Below are positions 20,872-31,165 of a stretch of DNA of 64,000 bases, one piece after another. The DNA is from Prorocentrum cordatum. Taxonomy: Eukaryota > Sar > Dinophyceae > Prorocentrales > Prorocentraceae. The notes beneath the pieces are model-generated. The model did no database searches. It saw nothing but the letters and a program-made list of their open reading frames with translations, and was not told the origin of the DNA. A program made the position numbers and the translations under genes. How positions within the stretch are numbered: the first letter of the stretch is position 1; each line of letters opens with the position of its first letter. The stretch is taken from assembly GCA_963575745.1 (NCBI GenBank), contig CAUYUJ010014193.1, forward strand, positions 305,357 through 369,356, in the 5' to 3' direction.

Positions 20872-22540
20872 CTAGGGGCGTGTCGACTCAGGAAGAAGGG
20901 CTGCCTCGCGCCTCAGCTGTTCTGCGATGTCGTCTGGGAGCGGGTGGTTCCTGAGCTGTGCCCAGGGGCATTGTCTTCCGGCGCATGATCGCGCCGTTGC
21001 CCATTCCATTGCTATCTGGGGGCCTGTCGGGGCGGGGGAGCAGGCTATCGCCCGTTGCTCTCCTTCGCTCCAGGCCCGCGTCGCTGTGACTATTCTGCGC
21101 TGTAGGCAGGGAGGGTCGAAGTGCATGCCAACTGCGTCATGGAGCGCCCTGTCGCTCACTCCGAGTCCACGGTAGTATCCAGCCAAGCCTATGGCTCTAG
21201 CTCTTTCGTCGGCACTGGGGGGTCTGAGTCCGTGGGTACTTCCTTCTTTGACTAGCCGCCCCCCCCGCGCCTTGACCTTGTCCTCAGCGGCCGGGCTCTC
21301 CCATTCTTTACCAGACATGACCAGCCCGAGGCCCTCTGTGCATCCTGGGAACCGCTGTTCTGCCCACGCTCGCCAAGTGTTTGCCTAGCTCCTTGCTTCA
21401 GGTCTGTTGGATTCCGGAGGAACCACCTATGGCTACTGTCCTCATTGCATAGAAGGCAGAGAAGGTGGGTCTGGTAACTACTGGGTCATATGGCGTCGGG
21501 GTCCTCCTGGGCTACTCTGGATTGCGTCCACGTGGGTATTCGTCCGTCGGGTCTGCATGCCCATATGGGCCCCCACGGGCTGGGGAGTCGGTGGTATGAT
21601 ATCGTGCTGGAGGGAGGGGGGAAGTTTGCCATCCACAGCCTCTCCCTTGGGCTGGCCACGTGATCCCCGGCATTCATTTTGACCGCCCATTCTGGGCTCA
21701 GCTCACCCATGGCAGTCCTCATAGCACCCCGGTGTACAAGCTGCATGGAGGCAACGTTTTCCACCACGACTAGTATGGTAACGTCTGGTCTCCTTTTGTT
21801 CGCGAGGTACCATGCTGTTGGGATGGCGAAGAAGCGGTAGGACTGTGCTCCTGTCAATCCATCCCTGCCAGCATGGGTGCCAGCTGCCGACAGGTTGTTG
21901 CACGGGGGTCCTGTTACTATTAGGAGAGTGCTTCCTTGCTCGAGCGAGTCCAGGTGCTTCTCCCAAGGGGACCTGTTGTCGCGTGGGTCTTTGGTCCCAG
22001 ACGTCCTCAGCTATTTGTCTGTGCTGGGGGCCTCCGTCTTGGGGGTCTGGAGCATTAGCCCATCTGCGCGCCACCGCCTCTGCTGCCGTCCTGTTGTGTT
22101 CCACGAACACGGATGTTCGGAATTTGTTAACTGCGTCTAGTTTCCGTGCCTACCGCGAGTCTGGCGATACCCCAGCCGTCGAATAGCGACACCAGGTGTA
22201 GGGGGGAGCTTTCGCCCGCGTGGGAGGGCTGCTCTGCACGTCCGTCCCCGCCTGCCCTCTGTTCCTGCTGTGTGAAGTCCCGTTCCGTCACTTCCTGGAC
22301 GTGTAGCCTGCCCGTGATGTCGTCGGCTGCTTGATCAGGTCCTAAGCGGATGGTGCCTTGTTCATGCAGGGACTGAAGTGCCTCTCGGATGGTACTGTTG
22401 TCCAGTCCGGCTACCTGATAGGCGGCAAGGACCTGATTGGGGGGGGCTATTGGGGCGAGCCCAGTTTCGCTGTCCCTGTGCTGCGACCATACCTGTTGGA
22501 GAACATCAATCAATCGGTTGGGGGGCTGCAGTAGGTTCAC
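20872..22540 (-). pseudogene. DNMT3-like C5-cytosine methyltransferase domain within the LINE (frameshifted)
   Basis: Motifs appear in the canonical order on the minus strand. Motif I LVSLFDGWGIARLAV is at about 22,150-22,200 (SAM binding; compare SLFDGI of DNMT3). Motif IV VTGPPCNNLSAAG (catalytic Cys) is at about 21,885-21,925. Motif VI VVVENVASM is at about 21,740-21,785, and the motif VIII region GDHVASPRERLWMANFP at about 21,624-21,680. A C-terminal motif IX/X region (RPPSADERARAIGLAGYY, then VGMHFD) is at about 21,100-21,235. At least three frames are used, so this copy cannot make the enzyme. PCNNLS and SLFDG resemble the DNMT3 group more than DNMT1. DNA methyltransferases inside dinoflagellate retrotransposons have been reported (de Mendoza and colleagues, 2018); assignment to that group is my inference. 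Confidence 0.8.
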
Positions 22541-22595
22541 TGGGGATGTGGGGGCCGATTCTCGGTCTTACCCTTCTTGTTCTTTCTCCTCCTCC

Positions 22596-23099
22596 TTACT
22601 GGTCTGCTAAGGCGCGCGTGCGGCCCCTTCCAGGTCGCGTCTGTGTTGGCGCTCTCGGTCGAGATACCCACATTGTCATCAGGGTCCGTGGGTTGTTATC
22701 CGCCGTCCTTGGCGCTCTCGTCCTTGCCCTGCGTCTTAGCCTGGTTTCCCGGTGGCCTGTTTGTTGGGTCCGTCTGCTTCGACTCCTGCTTTGCGGTCTT
22801 ACAGGGCCCCTCCGCGCCCTGCTTCTGCCCTGTCTTCCTGTCTGGTCTGTTGGCTGTTGTTGTGGCGTGGCTCCCACGGCCGCGCTGGCTCCTGCCTGCT
22901 GTCCATGGGTGTCCAGCCTCCTCTGTTGGGAAATTGGGGGGGGTACCGCCCCAGCTTCCTGCGAGGGCCGCTCGGCGGGACTCCCCAGAGACGGTTCTCC
23001 CCTGAGGTTGGGCCAGGTGGGGTCGACTGTCCTCAGCCTACTGGGGCTGGGGCCGGGACTGCTGCCTGCGGCCACGGAGAGCATTTCTTCGAGAACCAC
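22596..23099 (-). pseudogene. LINE N-terminal basic region
   Basis: A 167-codon frame starting MVLEEMLSVAAG, Pro/Gln/Arg-rich, with a strongly basic central stretch (GRQGRSRARRG, RSRSRRTQQTG). It lies just upstream of the methyltransferase domain in the same orientation. A disordered nucleic-acid-binding N-terminus is plausible; no domain is recognised. Confidence 0.45.
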
Positions 23100-23200
23100 T
23101 TCGGTTAGGGGGGAGAAGGGGCTCGCAGGCCCGCCTGCGTCGGGGCTTCTGCCTGTTGCGTCTTGTAGGTGCGCGCATGCGTCATCCGCCGTTAGGGCTG

Positions 23201-24234
23201 CGTTCCGATGGGGATACGCGAAACGTCAAGAATTCACAAACTATTAACCAGGACAAATTCGCACGGAGTGTCCCAAAGCGCCCCGCAGCGTCCCGGATCG
23301 GCGGCACAGATCGGGGGCCTCTACGACATGACAAGGCCCTATGTGCGAGAAAGGCCGCCACGGGTTACAACGAGTGGCCAACGGCTCTGCGTTCCCTCGA
23401 ATTCGCTGGATCCCTTATGGTCACGAACCGCCTGTGGCTTGCTAGGAGGAAGTCGAAGCACGTATACCATGTTTCACATGCCAAGCGCGTTTGATTCCAG
23501 CTCTCTCAGACCGCGCGCGGTGCTCTATACGCAGGTAATTGTTCCTGGGGGCCGAATGACTGGTATGATGCTGAGAGAAGAGGGGGGGGGGAGGAGGAGG
23601 AGGAGGAGGACGTATCTCTTTTTGGGACGTATCTTGAGGTGGGGGGGGCGCCCGTGGCGCCCCCCCACCTTAGCGTGAACACGTCGGGCACAGAGGGGGC
23701 TACTCGCCACGTGACTCGCTGCCCCGACGACGGCCCCCCGCAGCCATGGTCCACCCGCATTCTGGCGGGGGCTGCGCTGGCGTGGTTCACCTGCCTACGG
23801 TTTCAGCCGTATGCTCAAAGAGCGGCAAGGCCAGCTTGGGGTAGCAGCCCACGGGCACGTGCATACGGGATCCGCGCTGGCTACGGGCGAGATTAACTGA
23901 TCTCGAAACCCGAGGATCCCCGTCTGGGAGTGGGCGCAAGCCCCACGGGGTTCACGTGCCACACGGCACCACCTCTCCCAGAAATGCACGATCGTGGCTG
24001 CAGCTGACGCCACGGCAGTGGGCCAAAGTTCAGACCACACTGCTTCGGGTTCAGGGGAGCCAAACTCATCCCTGCCCGCGCAAAGTGACGGCGGCCTTCC
24101 CGCTCCCGCATGTCCACTGCAACTGGCCCTGTCAGTATGCCCCAGGGCGAGTGTGGCGCTGACACCATGAGACCAGGTGCCAGGCCCCCGCCTGGGGCAG
24201 GAGGAGGAGGAGGAGGAGGAGGAGGAGGAGGAGG

Positions 24235-24266
<32 letters not shown>

Positions 24267-25055
24267 CATCAGGCGGAGAAGGTTTGTGAGGGGGCATGGA
24301 GATGGAAATGCGGAGATCTGCAGAGAAGGGAGGAGGGACGACGAGTGAGGAAAGAACGCAGGGGGGTATGAAATGAAACGGATTCCAAAATGGGCACGAG
24401 GGGTCTGAAGCAACCCGCAAGTTATTGGGATAAGGTCCAGATGGCATTCCCCGTAGGAAGTCCGTAGTTTGTGCGTTCAGATAACCAATGAACAAGCATG
24501 TGGACTGCAAGGGCGCCCACAGACATGGTCGGGCTGATCAAGCCACGCAGCTATCCGATCTTTCATGCTAAAGCCACTCGCAGGAGATACTGCAGAGAAT
24601 GGTGGATGACCATGAGATGCTCGATCAGGTCCCCAGACACTCTATCCCCGAAAGGGCTGAGGCAAAGGTTTGAGGCATCGCTGGGTTCATGTGAAGCTGC
24701 ACCTCGAGGAAACATTATAGATACCAAATGCGGAAAAGGATGACGGACGCTCTGTGAAATTTAGCAGGACAGCTGGAAATCTCAGAACCCCGCCAAGCTG
24801 ACCAATTCCAGTGAGCCAACTTCGTTGAGCCGTCTCCAGATATCATTCGCAAATTGTATTGGAAATGGCTTACGACATGAATTCCTGAAGCAGACGGTGC
24901 ATCGGTAATTGAGGACCACTCTACCAACTGACGAGTTGCATCTACCAGCCCAGGGGTTCAGAGATCGGGGGGCTATGGCGTCATCCAGTTTAAAGTTCGG
25001 AGCAGCCTGAATTTGGATTGCCAGGACGATCTGAAACATTTAATTTGCAATACCA
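23201..25055. other. Unassigned region with GGA/GCA microsatellites
   Basis: No credible gene. Contains G9(AGG)n at 23,580-23,611 and a (GGA)n(GCA)n tract at 24,198-24,262. The stretch 24,500-25,050 is less GC-rich and may be the decayed upstream part of the LINE relic that follows, but I find no intact motif in it. Confidence 0.45.
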
Positions 25056-25059
25056 TCCC

Positions 25060-25400
25060 TACCAGCTCCACCAGATAGAGCCGGCTTGCCCGTTCTGCGG
25101 CCTGTGCGACTGAATCCACCACCTGCTGTGTTTCTGTCCGCACGGCGACTCGGCGAGAGAGCGAACGTAGAGCAGGTGAATGATCGCCGGTGCCGCTCGC
25201 AAATTCGACGGTGAGGACCCCTTCTACACTCGCCTCTGGATCCCTGTCCCCGAGGTCAAAACGCTCCCGCCTGAGACGAGATTAGTGAGTTCGACGTCAC
25301 GTGCCCCTCAACGCTTTACATCGATGGTAGTTGTATCGAACTCACCCCGTCCTTGTATACTGTATACTGCCACGTAGGGGATGGACGGTGGTGGACATTA
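25060..25400 (+). pseudogene. Relic of a LINE C-terminus (zinc finger and RNase H start), plus strand
   Basis: Plus-strand translation, with stops and frame changes, shows EPACPFCGLCD followed by a stop and IHHLLCFCPHG (about 25,078-25,142), matching the CxxC...H...C finger of LINE proteins. About 190 bp further it shows TLYIDGSCIE (about 25,315-25,345), matching the YxDGS start of a LINE RNase H. It is opposite in orientation to the large LINE at 14-23 kb and far more decayed. Confidence 0.4.
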
Positions 25401-25995
25401 CGGACGGGCGTGGTGTGAAGTGTCTTCTGGGGGGTCACTTCCTCCCAATTATCCCCAAGCTGCACGAGCCGAACATCACGGCCTCCTCTAGAGCTTTAGG
25501 CATCTGCGGCAGCGTCTCAAAAAAATGCGAAGGTGCAGATATTCATGCAGATATTCGTGCAGAAGTCTGGGCACTACCGACAGGCTCGTAGATTAGATGA
25601 GCCGCTCTCCCTTCACAAAGCTGCAGCTCACCGGTCGCCTCCGCGACGGGGGCAGGAGATGGGCTGAGCAGTTGACTTTTTCTGGGAAGCGCGTGGGCAG
25701 ACACGATGCGCCGAGAAGCCGCACGCGAGCACGCGTGCCCCCGCGGATGCGGAGACGGCCACAGAGCCTCTGGACTGACGGTGGGCTGCTGCTTCCATCA
25801 AGCAGGCGTTGTCTGAGGGCTTCGCACTTGTTCCCCAAGCAGTGCTTGCACTTCGAGGCTCTCAATTGCTTCACTCGGTGGTTGGCCAAGTAGAGGAGGC
25901 TTTTGGTGGCCGTCCCATGGCCGCCTGTGACCGCCCCGTGGCCGCCAGTGGCGTCCCGAGGCCGCCCCGTGGCCGCCTCGTGGCCGCCTCGTGGC

Positions 25996-26195
25996 CGCCT
26001 CGTGCACCACACAGCCTGCACCACATAGCTTACACAATAGAGCTTCCACCACAAAGCTTGCGCCACATAGCTCGCGCCACACAATTTGCACCACACAGCT
26101 TGCACCACGTCGATTTCACCGCATGGTTTGCACTACATAGTTTGCACCACAAGAAGCTAAAGCTTACGCAACATAGCTTGCACCAGTAGCTGGCA
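25996..26195. repeat. Degenerate 15-bp array, GCACCACATAGCTT type
   Basis: About twelve degenerate copies of TTGCACCACATAGC, preceded by GTGGCCGCCCC-type repeats (25,905-26,005). Reading frames through it give periodic Cys/Trp/Lys peptides and are not genes. A sister array lies at 26,805-27,003. Confidence 0.8.
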
Positions 26196-26203
26196 GGGCA
26201 CAG

Positions 26204-26640
26204 CTTACCTATACGACGACCCTTCGGGTAATGAGGAAGTTGGGGGGTGGGGGGGAAAGAACAAACTGCTGGCAAAAGAAAGGGGTGTCATGATGACGAT
26301 GCTGGTGACGCGCCTTCGAGTTGGAGACGACGCGTGATGACGACGTTGAGCTGCGATGCAATGTCACTAACGTCTTCGCTTACTCCCACAAACATTTGTC
26401 ACGATCAAACTCATTGTCGATCTCACATGTGATCTCCCTATGCATCTTAATTTTCTGGCGACCTCGTTATCGATCTCACCATCGACCTCACTATCGATAC
26501 CAAGCGGGAAACACCCGGCCACCGCCCGCCCACCGCCGAGGGAACCCCGACGGGACACCAACGGAACACCAACGGGACACCACAGGACACCACGGCGGGA
26601 CACCCCTGGCCACCCAGCGCCCACCTGGGGCGGAGGGGCA
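26204..26640. repeat. Composite repeat, copy 1
   Basis: Ordered parts: TTACCTATACGAC leader (26,205), G-rich stretch (26,239-26,256), ATCGATCTCAC repeats (26,395-26,505), then GGGACACCAAC repeats (26,550-26,615). The same parts in the same order occur at 50,822-51,700, where a CAT tract is also present. Confidence 0.65.
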
Positions 26641-26804
26641 GTCCACTGCATCCGAATCGCCGTAGAGACGGCGGGGTCATTCGTCGCGCGCGCACACGCA
26701 AATTCGCCTCGCCCGCACGCGCGACACGGACACGAAACCGAAACCGATTTCCCGGTGGGGGGCTCTCTGTCCCACTGCGAGGTTGGGGGGCTCGCCCCAA
26801 CCTC

Positions 26805-27003
26805 CGACACCACATATCTTGCACCACATCGACTGCACCACATAGCTCACACCGCATGGCTTGCACCCTCCAACTTAGGCAGCAGAGCTTGCGCCTCACA
26901 GCTTCCACGCTTGCATCATATAGCCTGCACCACATAATTAGCTTGCACCACAAAATGTGCACCACATAGCTTACACCACCTAGTTTGCGCCACATGGCTT
27001 ACA
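26805..27003. repeat. Second GCACCACATAGCTT array
   Basis: Another run of degenerate TTGCACCACATAGC units, same orientation as 25,996-26,195, so the pair brackets composite repeat copy 1. Confidence 0.8.
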
Positions 27004-27119
27004 TATCCACATTGCAACAACTTCCTGCTTGGGGCCCACGCCAGCTGAGTAACATGTGTGAATGCGACGGCCCGATTCAGAGCCAGAGCCGAGACTGCGG
27101 CTCATGTGAGCGTTTTTTT

Positions 27120-27325
27120 ATTCGGCGTTTCGACATTGGTCGGAGAGGGGGGGAGGGGGGGCGTCTGGCTCCAGACCTCTGCTAGTGCGACCGTTCGCAG
27201 CAGTGGGTCCTATGAATGGAGACTCCACCTGCTCGAAACAGGCGCCAAACATAGCCAAGAGCTACTCCAGGAAGGGGAGGGGACGGGGGGGTGCGAGGGC
27301 CCACGACGATCGGCAAAACAATGAA
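27120..27325 (+). repeat. Left arm of a 0.2-kb inverted repeat
   Basis: Starts ATTCGGCGTTTCGACATTGG and includes GCTCGAAACAGGCGCCAAA and GATCGGCAAAACAATGAA. Matches the reverse complement of 28,388-28,602 along most of its length, with G-run length differences. Confidence 0.8.
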
Positions 27326-27429
27326 TAAGGAAACGACGACCATCATCGGTTTCTAAATCGTGTTGTTTGCTTTTCTTTCTCGGGCCCCCTGGCCTTGTCC
27401 CTCGGGTTCCCTGGTCGCGTTCCCTGGGT

Positions 27430-27872
27430 TCCAAGCCCGTGCAACGCTGAGCACTGCCAAGCGCTGCCAGGAAATTTCGTTCACTGCAAAGCAATGCAGA
27501 GCACTGCCAAGCAGTGCAAAGCGATGCCAAGCGATGCTGAGCAATGCCAGGCGAAGATTCCAAGCAATGCCAAGCAATGCCAAGCAATGCAAACCAATGC
27601 AGGGCAACGCCAAGCAATGCCAAATAATGCCAAGCAGCGGTGCCAAGCAATGCGCAGGGCAACGCAAAGCAATGCAGGGCAACGCCAAGCAGTGTCAAAC
27701 AATGCCAAGCGACGATGCTAAGCAATGCCAAGCAATGCCAGCAACGCAAAGGAATGAAGAGCAACGCCAGGAAATGCCAAGCAATGTCTAGCAATGCCAA
27801 TTCCAAGCAATGCCATGTAATGTAAAGCAATGCCAAGCAGGACCACGCAATGCAAAGCCATGCCAAACAATT
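27430..27872. repeat. 10-bp array, AAGCAATGCC
   Basis: Over forty degenerate copies of AAGCAATGCC. Frames through it give NAKQCQ- or WHCLALL-type peptides and are not genes. It lies between the arms of the inverted repeat. Confidence 0.9.
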
Positions 27873-28387
27873 ATTTGTATCGCATTTCTTTGCATTGATC
27901 AGAACTGTTTCGAATGACAGTGGGAAAAAAGAACCCTAATCGGGGTCGCGCCAAGTTCATGTTTCAAGGCGGTAATTTCAATCACTGAGCTCTGGCCGTC
28001 TGCACGCGATATGCACAGCATACCGTGCATGAGGACAGAGACTAGCACAAACAACAACGCCCAAGATAGCAAGCAGGCCGACTTCTTTTGGAACAGCCGT
28101 CTCTGGCAACGCGTCCGATGTGCAAAGGTCTTCAGATCAACGCCGAGCCCGCTTACAACATGTTTCCGTGCTCCGTCGTATTTGGGAGCTCTGGTCCGAG
28201 GGGTCGACCTGCCCGAGCCTTGCCACAAACTCTGGACGGTGAGCATAGAGGCCTCAAGAACTTCCCTGCGGCTCCAGATGTGGGTCGTCCTACACGCGTA
28301 CGCATCGCAACTTGCTTGGCCTGTGCAGCCACATAATGGCAAAGGTTCACAAGTTTCACCCAGGCGAGTACCCTGGCCAAGTGATAG
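27873..28387. other. Interior of the inverted-repeat unit, no gene seen
   Basis: About 500 bp of ordinary-composition DNA between the AAGCAATGCC array and the right arm. No motif-bearing frame; the longest frames give no recognisable protein. Confidence 0.45.
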
Positions 28388-28602
28388 TTTTTTGTTCATT
28401 GTTTTGCCAATCGGCGCAGGCCCCCCAACCCCCCTCACCCAACCCATGAAGTAGATCTTGGCTGTCTTTTGGCGCCTGTTTCGAGCGGGTGGAGCCTCCC
28501 CCCAGAGGCCGCACTGTTGCAAACAGTGGTATTCATCAGAGGTCCGGAGCCAGACCCCCCCCTCTCCACCCCCCCTTCCGCCCAATGCCGAAACGCCGAA
28601 AT
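28388..28602 (-). repeat. Right arm of the inverted repeat
   Basis: Reverse complement reads ATTTCGGCGTTTCGGCATTG and so on, matching 27,120-27,325. The arms face outward with the same sequence, as terminal inverted repeats would. Confidence 0.8.
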
Positions 28603-28619
28603 TGATCGCCAAAGGGCAC

Positions 28620-29976
28620 GCGCCCTTTCTCCCGCTTGCAGGGTCCAGCACGGTGCTGCAGCTTGGCGGCGGGAAACAACAGCGGGCGAGGCACGCCCAG
28701 GACCACGCGAGCGTGTGCGGGGCGGGGGGCAGGCAGGGAAGGTGCTCCCTCTCTCGCTCTCTCGCGCGCGATCTTCAGCGAGCAGGTCCTGCGTGCATCT
28801 CTGCGGAGTTGCCTTTCGGTTGCATCCGGGTGAACGGAGGAAAGGGCGGGGGGGAGAGAGCGAGAGGCGAAGGCATGATGAGGAGAAGCAGGAACGCCCA
28901 GGAGAGAAAAAGCGGGAGGGAGCAGGAGGAGGGAACGGCTGACGAAGAGGAGGAGGAGGACGAGGAGGAGGAGGAACGACACGTGCAAGACTCGCACAAT
29001 GAGGCGGAGAAGCGAGAGAAAATCTTCGGAGTGAGGGAGCGAGGAAGAAAACCAGGGATGGAGGAGGGGGCAGCGAGGACAGAATAGGAGGGAGGTGTGA
29101 AGGACATTGGCACAGGAAGGAGGACGGGGGAAGGGGGCTTGAGAGAGGAGCGTGGTCAGGGGGGAATGCTGATTTTCTCCACACCCCTCCCTGACCTTTC
29201 CTCTTGCCCCCGTCGTCCTCCTCCTCTCCGCCTCCTCCTTGTCCTCCTTCCGCGCGCGTGCCCGTGCAAGCGGGCAGCTGACTGGTCTCCTCAACCTCCT
29301 CCTCCTCCTCCCCCTCCTTCTCCTCCTCCTCCTCCATTTCCTCCTCCTCCCCGTCATCCTCCCCCTTCTCCTCCTCCTGCTCCTCCTCCTGCTCCTCCTT
29401 CACCGCGGCGTTCCTTCCACCTCGCCCTCGCCGGCCTCACCGAAACATTTACCCCATTCTCCCGCCGAGGTGACCGCAATGCTGATGCGCCAACTGTTTT
29501 CCCCCTTCTCATCTCTCGGCGGGGCGCGGCCCTGCAAGCCTTCCACGGCTTCGGCCTTCTAGGCCACCGAGCCCCCTGAGCCCGCTGAGCCCCCCACCCC
29601 GCCTCCCCTCCTCCCCTCGCGGCCTCCTCGTACGCGGCCGCCCTGCCAACCTCTTCCCCCTGCTCCAGAGCCGCGTCCGCGTCGCCGTCGAGAGCGGAAG
29701 GAGCGGAATCCTGCCCGACAGCGGCGCTCACCCGCCAAGGGCCAGGGAAACGGCGACGGGAGCGCGCATGCGGGGAGTGGCGGCGGGGGGGGGGGGGGGG
29801 GCAGGGAGGGGGGTGTTGCCTGAGGTGTCGCTGGCCCCGTGGTTCCCCGAAACTTCCAATGGGGGCGCCCGCGGCTCCCAGGGTGCACCAGAAGCTCCAA
29901 GGTGGGCTCTCCCGCGAGCAGGGGCCTCCTCCTCCTCCTCCTCCTCCCCCTCTTTTTTTCCCAACCATCCTGTGGT
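28620..29976. other. Low-complexity purine and pyrimidine DNA, no gene
   Basis: GAGGA-rich on the plus strand at 28,840-29,090 and CTCCTCC-rich at 29,215-29,410 and 29,925-29,955, with a G run at 29,786-29,800. Long frames are low-complexity Glu, Pro, Leu or Ser runs. Confidence 0.6.
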
Positions 29977-29981
29977 GTTGG

Positions 29982-30208
29982 TGAGGATGTCTCAATCGAA
30001 AGCCATCCAGGCGGGAGACGGAATGCCCGGCAGGGCTCGCTTGGGCGGTCCGCTCTTTCCGGCAAGGCGAGAGCGGCTCAAGGGCCCTACCTAAACGGCG
30101 GCGGTCAAGAGAAGCGCAAGGCAGCACAAGAAGGCAGGGACAAGGAGAGACGGGGCGAGAAGAGAATGATGGGCAAGACGACTAGAAGAGGGATGAAGTC
30201 GATTCACA
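29982..30208 (-). repeat. Copia 3' LTR (227 bp)
   Basis: Plus-strand ends TGAGGATGTC and GTCGATTCACA. About 97% identical to the other LTR, with a 4-bp length difference (CCTACCTAAACGG versus CCTGAACGG). Confidence 0.93.
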
Positions 30209-30228
30209 ACCTCAACCTCTTTTCTTTA
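30209..30228 (-). other. Polypurine tract of the copia element
   Basis: On the minus strand AAAGAAAAGAGGTTGAGGT immediately precedes the 3' LTR: the expected place and composition of the plus-strand DNA primer. Confidence 0.75.
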
Positions 30229-31134
30229 AAAGATGCCAAAGGGAGGCTCAGAGGTCAGTCAGTAGTCGTCGTCGTCGTCCTCTTTGCTTTCTTCTTCTCG
30301 GCGCGCTTTGCGGCTTTCTTTGCTTTCCGGGCTGCGCTTGGAGGAGGCCTCTTTGTGTTCCTGTCGGTGGACAGCCTCAGCTCGGGCGCCCGGTCTGCGT
30401 TCGTGAAGACGTGGTTCCTGTCGTTGGTGGCCTTATCGTCTCCATCACGCGACACCGTCCCAGCAGACTCTGACGAATCAGAAGAACTATGGTCCCTGCT
30501 GCGGGACCTCCCTCGTGGAGTGACAGGACGTGGCGCCTCTGGTTCTCTGCGGCCCGAAACGTAATCCGGAACGCTAGCAGCACTCTGCTCCCGGCCAGCA
30601 TGCCTACCACGACGCTGTTCCCAGTTGGCCTTGTCAAGTTTCGCCCTCTGTCTGTCCCGGAGCTTCCTGGCAGACATGTGGTGGCCCATCTGCTGGACAT
30701 CTCGGCGGTGCAGATGATCGTGGTATTTCTCTGGCTTGCCACAGGCATCGTCATCTGCATCCTTGATACGCTTATTCATGCAGATTGCTTTCTGCGTTGC
30801 CTGCAGCTCTCTGTGTGCTAGCTCTACGGCCCGTTCAAACTGTCGCTCGCGAAAGGTATCCTGCTTGTTCTGCAGCTTCTGCATGGCCCTGCGCTCGGTA
30901 GACATCATGCTCAGAGCGCTGCATTGGAGCTGCCGCTCTACGCCGCTGACGCGACGTGCTGGCGGAAGCGCCGCAAGCTGCTCTTCTGCTGTGAGCCCTG
31001 CTGGAGGAGCCGGCGGGGCAGCCTTCGAAGAAGTACCTGGATGAGGAGGTCGAGCCTTGCTCGTGCAACCGGGCGCTGCCGGCACCCGGGCGCCGATCGC
31101 AGATGCAACCATGGCACAAACGTCCGCCGTTCCC

Positions 31135-31165
31135 TCCGCCGGGGAACCCAGGCGCGAAGGTCTGG
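31135..31165 (-). repeat. LGFP-type hairpin module 1
   Basis: Minus strand encodes SRLGSPAEG; core GCCTGGGTTCCCCGGC can fold as a short hairpin. Lies in the Pol C-terminal extension. Confidence 0.6.

Larger units (their letters stand above)
14146..23200 (-). mobile_element. Decayed LINE (non-LTR retrotransposon) carrying a DNMT3-like methyltransferase domain
   Basis: Reading the minus strand from about 23,100 to 14,150, one meets a basic N-terminal region, cytosine methyltransferase motifs I to X, an apurinic-type endonuclease, reverse transcriptase, a CCHC-type zinc finger and an RNase H. The pieces are in the same order and orientation and lie in shifting frames, so I treat them as one element of about 9 kb with many indels. 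Several breaks fall near mononucleotide G runs of 8-11. Neither terminus nor a target duplication could be fixed; the left limit is placed where the open frames end, next to the palindrome array. Confidence 0.82.

Noticed and set aside
14146-23200. Frameshifts near poly-G runs in the LINE as sequencing errors only
   Set aside because: Possible for some runs, but frame changes also occur away from homopolymers, and YVGD and the internal duplication show real decay. Raw reads would be needed to settle single cases.
27210-27866. Hydrophobic WHCLALL-repeat protein and Cys/Gln-rich NAKQCQ protein
   Set aside because: Both are readings of the AAGCAATGCC decamer array.
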